Assembly: GCF_000380485.1 (NCBI RefSeq)
Contig: NZ_AQYG01000050.1
Location: forward strand, 310,001 to 374,000
Direction of reading: 5' to 3'
DNA from: Jongsikchunia kroppenstedtii DSM 45133
GTDB lineage: Bacteria > Actinomycetota > Actinomycetes > Mycobacteriales > Mycobacteriaceae
DNA: 64,000 bases
Both the position numbers and the translations under genes were made by a program. Position 1 is the first letter of the stretch; each line of letters starts with the position of its first letter. The notes under the pieces were generated by a model, which worked only from the letters and a program-made list of their open reading frames with translations, did no database searches and was not told the DNA's origin. Below are positions 8,288-16,751 of this stretch, piece after piece.

Positions 8288-9544
8288 TCAGCGCGGCTCG
8301 AGGACTTCGGTGCCCAGGAACGGCACAAGCGCGGCGGGAACGCGGACGCTGCCGTCGGGTTGCTGGTGGTTCTCCAGGATCGCGGCGATCCAGCGCGTGG
8401 TGCCCAGGGTGCCGTTCAGCGTCGCGGCGATCGCCGGCTTGCCGTTCTCGGCCCGGTAACGCACCGACAGCCGGCGCGCCTGGAACGTGGTGCAGTTCGA
8501 CGTCGACGTCAGCTCGCGGTAGGTGTCCTGCGTGGGAATCCATGCCTCGCAGTCGAATTTGCGGGCCGCCGACGATCCGAGATCGCCGCCGGCGACGTCG
8601 ATCACCCGATACGGCACCTCGATCGCCGCCAGCATCTCCTGCTGCCAGCCGAGCAATCGCTTGTGTTCGGCGTCGGCCTCGTCGGGCGTGCAGTAGACGA
8701 AGGCCTCGACCTTGTCGAACTGGTGCACCCGGATGATGCCGCGGGTGTCCTTGCCATAGCTGCCGGCCTCGCGGCGGAAGCAGCTCGACCAGCCGGCGTA
8801 GCGCTTCGGCCCGGACTGCAGCTCGATGATCTCGTCCATGTGATAGCCGGCGAGCGGAACCTCGGACGTACCAACGAGATACAGGTCGTCGTCGGCGAGA
8901 TGGTAGACCTCCGCCGAGTGCTGGCCGAGGAATCCGGTACCGCCCATGACCTCCGGGCGCACCAGTACCGGTGGGATCATCATCGTGAAGCCGTTGCGCA
9001 CCGCCGTCTGTGCGGCCAGCTGCAGCAGGCCCAGCTGCAGCATCGCGCCGTTGCCGGTGAGGAAGTAGAAGCGCGAGCCGGAGACCTTGGCGCCGCGCTC
9101 CATGTCGATCAGACCGAGGGCCTCCCCTAGTTCGAGATGATCCTTCGGGTTGTCGATGGCGGGCGGGGTACCGACATGTTCGAGCACGACGTAGTCGTCC
9201 TCGCCGCCCGCGGGCGCACCCGCCTGCACGATGTTGCTGATCGCCCGGTGCGCGGTGTCCAGCTCGGCATCGGCCGCCGTCTGCGCGGCATGCGCGATCT
9301 TCACCTTCTCCGCGAGTTCCTTGCCGCGCTCGAGGAGCGCCGGACGCTCCTCGGCGCTGGCCTTGCCCACCTGCTTGCCGAGTGCCTTCTGCTCGGCCCG
9401 CGCGGTGTCGGCCTCCAGCACCGCAGCTCGCCGCGCGGCATCCGCCGCCAGCAGCGCATCCACCAGGGCCGGATCCTCGCCGCGGGTGCGCTGGCTGGTC
9501 CGTACCAGCTCCGGGTCTTCGCGGACGATCTTCAGGTCAATCAC
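8288..9544 (-). CDS. serS: Seryl-tRNA synthetase
   Basis: A 418-residue class II aminoacyl-tRNA synthetase charging tRNA-Ser with serine. The N-terminal coiled-coil arm (about residues 30-100) is rich in Ala, Glu and Lys. Motif 2 ([15 protein letters not shown]) and motif 3 ([20 protein letters not shown]) are clear, with TSEVPLAG of the serine pocket. I chose the GTG at 9544 ([12 protein letters not shown]) because SerRS proteins begin with this I-D-L-K motif and because of the expected length; the frame extends far upstream but into the divergent gene's promoter. Divergent from a septum-formation-domain protein, as in M. tuberculosis. Confidence 0.97.
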   Translation of the reverse strand: MIDLKIVREDPELVRTSQRTRGEDPALVDALLAADAARRAAVLEADTARAEQKALGKQVGKASAEERPALLERGKELAEKVKIAHAAQTAADAELDTAHRAISNIVQAGAPAGGEDDYVVLEHVGTPPAIDNPKDHLELGEALGLIDMERGAKVSGSRFYFLTGNGAMLQLGLLQLAAQTAVRNGFTMMIPPVLVRPEVMGGTGFLGQHSAEVYHLADDDLYLVGTSEVPLAGYHMDEIIELQSGPKRYAGWSSCFRREAGSYGKDTRGIIRVHQFDKVEAFVYCTPDEADAEHKRLLGWQQEMLAAIEVPYRVIDVAGGDLGSSAARKFDCEAWIPTQDTYRELTSTSNCTTFQARRLSVRYRAENGKPAIAATLNGTLGTTRWIAAILENHQQPDGSVRVPAALVPFLGTEVLEPR

Positions 9545-9611
9545 TCGCCAAACACTACTAAGCCCCTGCATTTGGCGGGGTGTCGGCACATCGACGGCCC
9601 GGGCGGGCATT

Positions 9612-10694
9612 ATGGGCACGGTGAGAGCCCATTCAGTTCTGGCGGCCCGATCCATCCGCATCGCACTCGCGGCTGTCGTCATCGGCGCCGTCGTCGCGGC
9701 CGCGATCGTCGCCGCACTCGGGGGTTTCAAGGACGCCGGCGCCGTCGACCGCACCTTCATCGGGTCCGACCAGCATCCCGAGCAGCGCGACGATTTCGCC
9801 ACCGCGAAGCGCGGCGACTGCCTGACCTGGCCTGATGTCAACTCCAATGACCGCAGCCGGGTCGCCTGCGCCAGCCCGCACCGATTCGAGGTGGCCGGCG
9901 CGATCGATACCAAGACCCTGCCACCCGAGCAGGCGGGCTGGTTCGACAAGAAGGCCGACCGGCCGACGCCCGAGCAGCTGACCCAGCTGCGCGACCAGGC
10001 CTGCCCCGCGATGGTCAATCAATACCTCGGCAAAACGCTCGACCAGCAGTACGGCCGGTTCGTCGTCGGTCTGCTGTATCCGAACGAGGCCGAATGGAAC
10101 GCCGACGTCCGCGACGTCTACTGCGGCGTCCAGCTCCGCGGCGAGAATCCGGGCTTGTTCACCGGCAACGTCGCCGACCTCGATCAGTCGCAGCAGTGGC
10201 CTGCCGGCACCTGCCTCGGCATCGACCCGACCACCAAGCAGGCGACCGAACCGGTGAAGGACTGCACCGAACCGCACGCCCTGGAGGTGACCGCGCAGGT
10301 CGATCTCGGCGTGAAGTTCGGCGGCGCCAACGCTCCGTGGCCGCCGGAGGCCGCGCAGCAGGACTATCTGAAGCAGACCTGCCCCGGCCTCACCGATACC
10401 TACCTCGGCGACAGGGACCGCCTCAAGCAGACGACCCTCAACGTCCAGTGGACCACCATCCCGGAGCCGACCTGGGCCACCGGCGCCCGCAAGGTCTCCT
10501 GCTATGTCGCCCTGCCCGACGGCAAAGGCTTTGCCACCCTGGTGAATTCCGCCAAAGGCCTGCTGCTGATCAACGGCCGGGTGCCGGTGCCGCCGTCAAC
10601 GGCGCCGCCGGGCCGCGAGCTCAATCCGGCGGTCCCGATGCCGCCGGGCGTCACCAGCAATCCGATGCACACCCAGGCTCCGTTGCCGGGCTGA
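9612..10694 (+). CDS. Septum-formation-domain membrane-anchored protein (Rv3835-like)
   Basis: A 360-residue protein with one N-terminal membrane helix ([22 protein letters not shown], about residues 15-37) and a large exported part. The exported part holds two related repeats, each with paired cysteines (GDCLTW...[17 protein letters not shown]...[11 protein letters not shown]), the signature of the septum-formation (PF13845-type) domain. The tail is Pro-rich. Position beside serS and before a small metallopeptidase matches Rv3835. Function unproven; probably envelope-associated. ATG at 9612 used; GTG at 9621 is an alternative. Confidence 0.82.
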   Translation: MGTVRAHSVLAARSIRIALAAVVIGAVVAAAIVAALGGFKDAGAVDRTFIGSDQHPEQRDDFATAKRGDCLTWPDVNSNDRSRVACASPHRFEVAGAIDTKTLPPEQAGWFDKKADRPTPEQLTQLRDQACPAMVNQYLGKTLDQQYGRFVVGLLYPNEAEWNADVRDVYCGVQLRGENPGLFTGNVADLDQSQQWPAGTCLGIDPTTKQATEPVKDCTEPHALEVTAQVDLGVKFGGANAPWPPEAAQQDYLKQTCPGLTDTYLGDRDRLKQTTLNVQWTTIPEPTWATGARKVSCYVALPDGKGFATLVNSAKGLLLINGRVPVPPSTAPPGRELNPAVPMPPGVTSNPMHTQAPLPG

Positions 10695-10718
10695 TCACCG
10701 AACGCATACACACACCCG

Positions 10719-11069
10719 ATGCCGGTTCAGCTGTCCGACAAGGAATTCGAGTACCTCGTGGGGGACGCCCTGGATGCGATCCCGCCCGAGCTGACCGACG
10801 CGATGTCGAATGTCGTGGTGCTGATCGAACCCAGCGATCCCCACGACCCCGACCTGCTCGGCCTGTACCACGGGGTGGCGCTCACCGAACGCACCAGCGA
10901 CTACGCCGCCGTGCTGCCGGACACGATCACGATCTACCGGGACCCGATCCTGCAGATGTGCGACAGCACGGAGCAGGTGGCCGACGAGGTGACGATCACC
11001 GTCGTCCACGAAATCGCGCACCACTTCGGCATCTCCGACGAGTGGCTCCATCAAAACGGCTGGGGCTGA
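10719..11069 (+). CDS. Small zincin-like metallopeptidase (Rv3836-like)
   Basis: A 116-residue cytosolic protein. VVHEIAHHFGISDEWL carries the HExxH zinc motif (His-Glu-x-x-His) near residue 93, followed by Gly and Asp/Glu positions as in the minigluzincin-like PF06262 family. GLYHGVALTERTSDYAAVLPDTITIYRDP is the family's conserved core. Substrate unknown. It follows the septum-domain gene by 24 bp and is probably co-transcribed. Just after its stop is a large hairpin element. Confidence 0.88.
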   Translation: MPVQLSDKEFEYLVGDALDAIPPELTDAMSNVVVLIEPSDPHDPDLLGLYHGVALTERTSDYAAVLPDTITIYRDPILQMCDSTEQVADEVTITVVHEIAHHFGISDEWLHQNGWG

Positions 11070-11174
11070 ATTGGCGCCAGATGAACGACCGGCTGCGTTA
11101 TCAGTCGGCCCGGATAGCACTGCACTATCCCGGGCCCCCTTCTGCCTGGCCGCTCGCCCATCTGATCGCCAACT
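11070..11174. repeat. Convergent-junction hairpin element, copy A
   Basis: Outer arms at about 11071-11092 (TTGGCGCCAGATGAACGACC) and 11151-11174 (reverse complement TTGGCGATCAGATGGGCGA) pair almost fully. An inner hairpin CCCGGATAG...CTATCCCGGG (about 11109-11134) sits between them. The element fills the whole gap between the metallopeptidase stop and the convergent phosphatase stop. Copies B and C near 33 kb share its arms and inner TCGGCCCG-x-ATAG core. No U-tract is present. Confidence 0.7.
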
Positions 11175-11185
11175 CCGAGTCGGCG

Positions 11186-11869
11186 TCAGCCCATGGGGTC
11201 GATTTCTTCCGCGGGGGTCTCCTCGATATCCGTCGCCGGTTCGAACGGCGGCGTGAGGTTGCCCCACACCAGGCAGTTCCAGCTGCCGTCGTCGGCGTAC
11301 TCGAGCTCGATGGTGCCGGTATTCGACAGCCGTTCGCGCTCACCGAAGTCCATGGTCAGCCCGGTCAGCCGGGACGCGATCATCCGCATCACCGCACCGT
11401 GACTGACCAGATACACCTCGGCGCCGCTCGAGCCCACCAGGTGCCGCTCCGCGAGTTCGTCGATCACCGGCAGGTAGCGAGCATGCACATCGGAAAGCGA
11501 TTCTCCGCCAGGAAGTCTCGCCTCGACATCGCCTTCCACCCACTTCCGGATGACTTCGCCGAATGCCGCGTGCGCGTCCCGGTCGTTGGCGTCCTCCAGG
11601 CTCGGACCGACCTGGACCTCGTGGACTCCGTGGACCACGTCGGCATCGATGCCCCAGGTCGATCCGATCAGGTCGGCCGTCTGTCGGGCCCGTCGGGCGA
11701 CCGATGAATACAGCGCCGCCGGTGACATCAATCGTCGTTCGAGACCGAAGCGAACCGCTTGCCGCGCACCGAAATCGGTCAGACTGGCGCCCGGCAGCGC
11801 GGTGTCCAGGCGCTTGATCACATTCGACGTGGTCTCACCGTGACGGACCAGGATCAGCTTGCCGGACAA
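11186..11869 (-). CDS. Histidine phosphatase superfamily protein (phosphoglycerate mutase-like, Rv3837c-like)
   Basis: A 227-residue cytosolic phosphatase. The N-terminal LVRHGETTSN carries the catalytic phospho-His motif RHG, and VSHGAVMRMI holds the second active-site His. LYSSVARRARQTADLI is the conserved R-A-x-Q-T segment. Whether it is a mutase or a broad phosphatase cannot be read from the sequence. It lies 20 bp downstream of pheA on the same strand, so the two are probably one operon, as in M. tuberculosis. Confidence 0.88.
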   Translation of the reverse strand: MSGKLILVRHGETTSNVIKRLDTALPGASLTDFGARQAVRFGLERRLMSPAALYSSVARRARQTADLIGSTWGIDADVVHGVHEVQVGPSLEDANDRDAHAAFGEVIRKWVEGDVEARLPGGESLSDVHARYLPVIDELAERHLVGSSGAEVYLVSHGAVMRMIASRLTGLTMDFGERERLSNTGTIELEYADDGSWNCLVWGNLTPPFEPATDIEETPAEEIDPMG

Positions 11870-11889
11870 TCACTTCCACCCTTCCTGCA

Positions 11890-12849
11890 TCAGCCCCGAC
11901 CTGCCCGCACCCGTGACAGCCATTCGTCGCTCGCCGCGTGATCCGGCGGCGCGCTCCCCGTTGCACGTTCGGCCGGCCACGATCCCAGGTATCGCAGCTC
12001 CGCCGCATGCCGATGCAGCGCGCCCAGCGCTTCGGCGACGGCCGCGTCGTCGAGGTGGCCGACCGCATCGATGTAGAAGTAGTAGCGACCGATCGCGCCG
12101 CGTCGCGGCCGCGATTCGATACGAGTGAGATCGATTCCGCGCGAGGCGAATTCGTCCATCGCCCGCATCAGCGATCCCGGCACGTTCGACAGGTCGAACA
12201 CCACCGACGTGCAGTCGGCGCCGGTGCGAGCGGGCGGCGGCGCCGGCCGACCGATCAACACGAACCGGGTGCGCGCGTCGTCGATGTCGGCCACCGAGTC
12301 GGCCAGCGTCACCAGACCGTGCAGCTGCGCGGCCGCCGCCGTCGTCACCGCGGCATCCGCGGCGCCCTCGGCGACCATCACGGCCGCACCCGAATTCGAC
12401 GACGCCGTGACGAATTCGGCGTTGGGCAGCAGCCGCTCGACCGATTCGCGCACCTGGGCGGCCGCCACCGGGAACGCGGCCAGGGTCCGGACGCCGTCCA
12501 TCGGCGCCGATTCGCGGGCGGCGACGGTGAAGGCCACGTCCAACCCGATCTCGGCGAAGATCTGCACCCGCGACCCGGCCACCAGCGCATCGAGGGTCCG
12601 CGGAATCGAGCCTTCGACCGAGCTCTCGATGGGCACACACGCGTAGTCCGCGCGGCCGTCGCGAACCGCGGCGATCGCGTGCTGCGGCGAATTGCAACTG
12701 AGCTTGGTCACCGACCGACCGGCGAGCGCCTGAGGCGGATCGGCGAGCATCCGGTCCAGGGCCATCTCGGTGAACGTGGCCTGCGGTCCGAAGTAGGCGA
12801 CTACCAATCCGTCCCGCGCGGTTGTTGCGGTATCTGCGGTGGTCGGCAC
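11890..12849 (-). CDS. pheA: Prephenate dehydratase
   Basis: A 319-residue enzyme of phenylalanine synthesis converting prephenate to phenylpyruvate. The N-terminal half is a periplasmic-binding-protein-like catalytic fold beginning YFGPQATFTEMAL; VPIESSVEGS and DDARTRFVLIG (the TRF catalytic Thr) are present. The C-terminal half is an ACT domain with GSLMRAMDEFASRGIDLTRIESRP, whose ESRP motif binds phenylalanine for feedback inhibition. Monofunctional, with no chorismate mutase domain. Followed by the histidine phosphatase gene. Confidence 0.96.
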   Translation of the reverse strand: MPTTADTATTARDGLVVAYFGPQATFTEMALDRMLADPPQALAGRSVTKLSCNSPQHAIAAVRDGRADYACVPIESSVEGSIPRTLDALVAGSRVQIFAEIGLDVAFTVAARESAPMDGVRTLAAFPVAAAQVRESVERLLPNAEFVTASSNSGAAVMVAEGAADAAVTTAAAAQLHGLVTLADSVADIDDARTRFVLIGRPAPPPARTGADCTSVVFDLSNVPGSLMRAMDEFASRGIDLTRIESRPRRGAIGRYYFYIDAVGHLDDAAVAEALGALHRHAAELRYLGSWPAERATGSAPPDHAASDEWLSRVRAGRG

Positions 12850-12898
12850 GGTTTCAAACAGTAGTGCACCAAACCGGCTGACAGGTCGCCAATTGATG

Positions 12899-12917
12899 TT
12901 AGGTTAGGGTTACCTTG
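12899..12917. promoter_or_regulatory. IdeR/DtxR-type iron box upstream of DUF2470 gene
   Basis: TTAGGTTAGGGTTACCTTG matches 15 of 19 positions of the IdeR consensus TTAGGTTAGSCTAACCTAA, with a perfect left half. A further right-type half site (CTTAACCTT) begins at 12918, suggesting room for a second dimer. It lies 35 bp before the ATG at 12952, so iron-loaded IdeR would be expected to repress this gene. The homologous position in M. tuberculosis (Rv3839) is known to be iron-repressed. Confidence 0.75.
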
Positions 12918-12951
12918 CTTAACCTTGCAGTCGATCCCGGAGGTCCCCGCG

Positions 12952-13737
12952 ATGCACCCTGTCCACGCAACGCACACCCATGCGCACAGTCGACGGTTCG
13001 CCGAGATGGTGCACTCGGCGTGCCGTCGCGCGGGTGATGCCACGCTCGCGTTCGACTCCACCACGGCCGGCACCGGCGATTGCCCGCCCGTTCCGGCGGG
13101 TGTCATTCACCTGTACGACGAGCAGGCGTTCATCGTCACCCCCGACTCCTGCCACGCCGCGCTGGCCGCCCAGGAGTCCGCCGACCCGGAGATCGCCCGC
13201 TCGGGGATCCCGGCCATGGTCGAGGTGGCCGACGTGGCCCCGGTCGAGCTGCGCGAGCCAGTGCGGGCGCTGATCTGGCTGCGCGGCACCCTGCACTGCG
13301 TGCCCGCCGAACTGCAGCGCGACCTGGCCCTCGAGATCGCCACCGAGCATCCGCATGACGGCCTGCTCGACCTCGGACACGGCTACAGCCTGGTGCGACT
13401 GAACCTCTCCTCGGTGGTCGTCGCCGGACGCGGCGGCGCCTCGCTGGTCACCCCGGCCGAGCTCGCCGCCGCCGGACCGGATCCGTTCTGGTCGTACGAG
13501 ACGGGCTGGCTGGCACACCTGGACGCCGACCACGCCGATCTGGTCGGCGAGCTGGCCCGGCAGCTGCCCGAGGAATCCCGCACCGGCCGGGTGCGGCCGC
13601 TCGGGCTCGACCGCGGCGGCATCGACCTGCGGATCGAGGGACCCGCCGGAGACAGCGATGCGCGCCTCGAATTCCACCGTCCGGTCAACGACGTCGTCGA
13701 GCTCTCGCAGGCGCTGCGCCTGCTGACGCACAGATAA
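12952..13737 (+). CDS. DUF2470-domain protein, probable iron-repressed (Rv3839-like)
   Basis: A 261-residue cytoplasmic protein. The C-terminal third (LDADHADLVGELARQLPEESRTGRVRPLGLDRGGIDLRIEG) is a DUF2470 domain, related to the C-terminal domain of HugZ-type haem-handling proteins. The N-terminus is His-rich (MHPVHATHTHAHSRRF). No full haem-oxygenase domain is recognised. ATG at 12952 has GGAGGT eight bases upstream, fixing the start. With the iron box and the ferritin gene nearby, an iron or haem role is a reasonable inference. Confidence 0.8.
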   Translation: MHPVHATHTHAHSRRFAEMVHSACRRAGDATLAFDSTTAGTGDCPPVPAGVIHLYDEQAFIVTPDSCHAALAAQESADPEIARSGIPAMVEVADVAPVELREPVRALIWLRGTLHCVPAELQRDLALEIATEHPHDGLLDLGHGYSLVRLNLSSVVVAGRGGASLVTPAELAAAGPDPFWSYETGWLAHLDADHADLVGELARQLPEESRTGRVRPLGLDRGGIDLRIEGPAGDSDARLEFHRPVNDVVELSQALRLLTHR

Positions 13738-13777
13738 CAACCACTTGCGCGACCCGGCCGACTCCTACGATCGTCGG

Positions 13778-14614
13778 GTGACCTCCCGCAGCCGCTCGAT
13801 CCCCCGCCTTTCCGGGGTCACCGATTGGCTGCGCTCGCCCGGCTCACAGATCGCCGTCGTCACCGACCCGCGACAGCGCCGGGCGATCGGTATCGAGATC
13901 GCGATCGTCCTGCTGCTGACCTTCGGACTGTCGGCGCTCAGCTCGTTGCTGTCGCTGATCGAGTCGCAGCTGCGGGCGGGCGGCATCGCCGGTCAGCGGG
14001 TCGCGCTCAACGAGTCGGTCAGCACGATCGGCGTGATCGATGCGCTGAGTCAGCTGCTGTCGGCGGTCCACCTCTTCGCGATCGCCGCGCTGGCGGTATA
14101 TCTGCTGTGGCGCAGCGAGATTCCGCTGTCACTGCTCGGCATCCGGCGGCTGCGCACCCGGTCGGAGGTGCCCGCCGGGCTCACGCTCGCGGCGCTCATC
14201 GGCCTGCCCGGTCTGGGGCTCTACGTCGCGGCGCGGGCATTGAACATCAACGCGCAGGTCGTGCCGTCCGACCTCACCGACACCTGGTGGCGACTGCCGG
14301 TGCTGCTCGTATCCGCGGTGGCCAACGCCGCGGCCGAGGAGCTACTCGTCGTCTGCTGGCTGATCACCCGGCTCCGACAACTCGACTGGCGTGAGAACCG
14401 GTCGCTGGTGGCCGCGGCCATCCTGCGCGGCGGCTACCACCTGTACCAGGGCTTCGGCGGCGGACTCGGCAATGTCGTGATGGGCCTGGTCTACGGCCGG
14501 TACTTCCAGCGCACCGCCCGCATCTGGCCGCTGGTGATCGGCCACGCGACCATCGATTGCGTCGCATTCATCGGTTATGCGCTGCTCAAGCCGCATCTCG
14601 GCTGGCTCGGCTAG
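13778..14614 (+). CDS. CPBP-family intramembrane protease-like protein
   Basis: A 278-residue protein with about seven hydrophobic helices. NAAAEELLV supplies the Glu-Glu pair, RGGYHLYQG the motif-2 His and IGHATIDC the motif-3 His of CPBP (Abi/Rce1-like) membrane proteases. In the canonical motif EExxxR the Arg appears to be Val here, so activity may be altered. GTG at 13778 was chosen as the first start after a non-coding leader. The next gene, an LCP ligase, begins 11 bp after its stop. Confidence 0.82.
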   Translation: MTSRSRSIPRLSGVTDWLRSPGSQIAVVTDPRQRRAIGIEIAIVLLLTFGLSALSSLLSLIESQLRAGGIAGQRVALNESVSTIGVIDALSQLLSAVHLFAIAALAVYLLWRSEIPLSLLGIRRLRTRSEVPAGLTLAALIGLPGLGLYVAARALNINAQVVPSDLTDTWWRLPVLLVSAVANAAAEELLVVCWLITRLRQLDWRENRSLVAAAILRGGYHLYQGFGGGLGNVVMGLVYGRYFQRTARIWPLVIGHATIDCVAFIGYALLKPHLGWLG

Positions 14615-14625
14615 TGTCGGATCTC

Positions 14626-15999
14626 ATGCCCCCCGTCGACCAGCCGCCGCCCGGCGATCCGCGCCGCGGTCGACCCGCTCCTGGCGCCCCGCCGGGACCC
14701 GGGCCGAACGTGCCGACGCGTCGGGTCGCGCAGGGCCCGCCGCCGGGTGACGCGCAGCGCGCCTGGTCGCAGACCACCCGGCCGGAAGACACCCGCCGGG
14801 CCGGACCGCCACCGCCGCCCCCGGGGCGCTCGGCCGGCCCGGCGGCCGGCTATGCACCACCGCAGCAGCCGCAGCCGATTCCGCCGGGCGGTCCGCGCGG
14901 CCCCGGCTATGAGTACCCGCGCGGAGCGAACCAGCCCCGCAGCCCGCAACCCGGCTATCAGGGCGGTGGGTCGCGCCGGGGCGGACCACCACCGGCTCCC
15001 CCGACCCCGGGCGGATCCCGCTTCCGCCGCAGGCCCGGACGCAAGCGCTTCCCGATCTTCCGGACGCTGCTCGTACTGATCCTGGTACTGGTGCTGGTCG
15101 CCGTCGGGCTGTTCTTCTACTACGACAGCAAGCTGCATCGGGTCGACGCGCTGTCCTCGTATGCGGGCCGCATCGGCGACACCCCGGGCACCAATTGGCT
15201 TGTGGTGGGCACTGATTCGCGTGCCGGGCTCACCGAGGCGCAGAAGGAGCAACTCGCCACCGGAGACAGCGACGGCGCGCGCACCGACACCATCATGCTG
15301 ATGCACATCCCGCGCAGCGGCAAAGCGATGATCGTCTCCATCCCGCGCGACCTGTACGTGCCGATCCCGGGGCAGGGTCAGGACAAGATCAACGCCGCGT
15401 TCAACAACGGCGGCCCGAACCTGCTCGTGCAGACCATCGAGACCAACACCAAGGTGCATATCGATCACTACGCCGAGATCGGGTTCGCCGGGTTCGACAA
15501 GCTGGTCAACGCGGTCGGCGGCGTCGACATGTGCCTCACGCAGCCGATCGACGACCCGGCCGCCGGCATCAATCTGAAGCCGGGCTGCCAGAAGCTGAAC
15601 GGCAAGGAGGCCCTCGGCTTCGTGCGCAGTCGGCACACGTTCGCCAACCAGGATCTCGGCCGCGTCGTGAACCAGCGGAAGTTCCTATCCGCATTGATGT
15701 CGAAGGCGACCAGCTGGTCGACGCTCCTCAATCCGTTCCGGATCATCCCGTTCACCAACGGCGCGGTGGGCACACTGACGGTCGACAAGCACGACCACAT
15801 CTGGAATCTGCTCGGACTGGCGTGGGCGCTGCGCAGCAATCCGGTCACCACCACGGCGCCGACCGCAGGCCCTGAGGAGACCGACGCCGGGAGCTCACTT
15901 GCGTGGGGAGACAACACAACTGAGTTCTTCAACCTCATCGCGCACGACCAGAAGATCCCGGCCGGAATGATCGAAAACACCGGCGGCGCAGTAAGTTAG
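14626..15999 (+). CDS. LytR-CpsA-Psr (LCP) family cell-wall glycopolymer ligase
   Basis: A 457-residue protein. The first ~140 residues are a Pro-, Gly- and Arg-rich cytoplasmic tail, followed by one membrane helix (FRTLLVLILVLVLVAVGLFFYY). The extracellular LCP domain has RTDTIMLMHIP, SIPRDLYVPIPG (the Arg and Asp of the pyrophosphate pocket), INAAFNNGGP and GFVRSRHTFANQDLGRVVNQRKFL. LCP enzymes transfer arabinogalactan or other polymers onto peptidoglycan. The LytR_C domain is absent. ATG at 14626 preferred over GTG at 14614. Its 3' end overlaps the ferritin iron boxes. Confidence 0.92.
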   Translation: MPPVDQPPPGDPRRGRPAPGAPPGPGPNVPTRRVAQGPPPGDAQRAWSQTTRPEDTRRAGPPPPPPGRSAGPAAGYAPPQQPQPIPPGGPRGPGYEYPRGANQPRSPQPGYQGGGSRRGGPPPAPPTPGGSRFRRRPGRKRFPIFRTLLVLILVLVLVAVGLFFYYDSKLHRVDALSSYAGRIGDTPGTNWLVVGTDSRAGLTEAQKEQLATGDSDGARTDTIMLMHIPRSGKAMIVSIPRDLYVPIPGQGQDKINAAFNNGGPNLLVQTIETNTKVHIDHYAEIGFAGFDKLVNAVGGVDMCLTQPIDDPAAGINLKPGCQKLNGKEALGFVRSRHTFANQDLGRVVNQRKFLSALMSKATSWSTLLNPFRIIPFTNGAVGTLTVDKHDHIWNLLGLAWALRSNPVTTTAPTAGPEETDAGSSLAWGDNTTEFFNLIAHDQKIPAGMIENTGGAVS

Positions 16000-16024
16000 G
16001 CTTTCTTCAGTTAGCCTCCACTTG
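15991..16024. promoter_or_regulatory. Tandem IdeR-like boxes upstream of ferritin
   Basis: Two overlapping 19-mers resemble the IdeR consensus: 15991-16009 (13 of 19 positions, core GTTAGGCT) and 16006-16024 (12 of 19, core GTTAGCCT). They lie 40-70 bp before the ferritin ATG and overlap the LCP stop codon. In M. tuberculosis, IdeR activates bfrB through tandem upstream boxes, so activation in iron-replete cells is the likely mode. The individual matches are weaker than the box at 12899. Confidence 0.65.
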
Positions 16025-16061
16025 GGTGCATAACGGTCAATCGAGTCCTACGATTACCTTC

Positions 16062-16613
16062 ATGGTTGCTCAACCGCCCCGTTCCAAGTTCCATCAGTTG
16101 CTGCATGACCAGATCCGTCATGAGTTCCAGGCGTCGCAGCAATACATCGCCCTCGGCGCCTACTACGACAACGAGGATCTGCCACAACTCGCGGCGCACT
16201 TCTACAAGCAGTCCGTGGAAGAGCGCAACCACGCGATGATGATCGTGCAGTACTTCCTCGACCGCGACATCTCGGTGGAGTTGCCCGGCATCGATCAACC
16301 GGAGGCCTCGTTCGAGGACTACCGCGGACCGATCGAGCTGGCGCTCAAGCAGGAGCAGCAGGTCACCGAGCAGATCGTCGCACTCGCCAAGACGGCCCGC
16401 GACGAAGGCGACTACCTCGGCGAGCAGTTCATGCAGTGGTTCCTCAAGGAGCAGGTCGAGGAGGTCGCCAACATCACCACGCTGCAGACGGTCGCCGAGC
16501 GCTCCAAGGGCAACCTGTTCGATCTGGAGAACTTCGTCGCGCGCGAGATCAACGCGCCGGCCGGCTCCAAGAACGACGCCACAGCCCCACCAGCAGCCGG
16601 CGGAAACCTCTAG
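16062..16613 (+). CDS. bfrB: Ferritin (BfrB-type iron storage)
   Basis: A 183-residue four-helix ferritin. Ferroxidase ligands are visible: HEFQASQQYIALGAYY (Glu of helix A), VEERNHAMMIVQYF (Glu, Glu, His of helix B) and KEQVEEVANI (helix D). The tail after residue 165 is flexible and Ala/Pro-rich. It oxidises Fe(II) and stores it as mineral in a 24-subunit shell. ATG at 16062 gives the expected N-terminus MVAQPPRSKFHQLL. Preceded by tandem IdeR-like boxes; followed by a large palindromic element before the convergent DUF5926 gene. Confidence 0.94.
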   Translation: MVAQPPRSKFHQLLHDQIRHEFQASQQYIALGAYYDNEDLPQLAAHFYKQSVEERNHAMMIVQYFLDRDISVELPGIDQPEASFEDYRGPIELALKQEQQVTEQIVALAKTARDEGDYLGEQFMQWFLKEQVEEVANITTLQTVAERSKGNLFDLENFVAREINAPAGSKNDATAPPAAGGNL

Positions 16614-16644
16614 AAGTCCTGCAATCTCTAGCAGCCCTGGGGCT

Positions 16645-16751
16645 CTAGCCGGAGATCCAGTTGTCGCGTGCCAAGGCAGAGGGAGGTCGACAATAGCGAA
16701 GCTATGTCGACCGACCGATAACGCAGGCAGGCGGCAACTGGGCCCGGCTAG
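16645..16751. repeat. Large nested hairpin at convergent gene ends (ferritin/DUF5926)
   Basis: Three nested inverted repeats share one axis: outer CTAGCCGG (16645-16652) with CCGGCTAG (16744-16751); middle CAGTTGTCGC with GCGGCAACTG; inner GGTCGACAATAGC (16685-16697) with GCTATGTCGACC (16701-16712). The outer right arm covers the stop codon of the DUF5926 gene. The architecture resembles the elements at 11 and 33 kb though the sequence differs. Confidence 0.7.

Noticed and set aside
8288-10018. Longer serS reading frame with a 158-residue N-terminal extension
   Set aside because: It would cover the divergent gene's start and has no synthetase homology; SerRS begins at the GTG at 9544.
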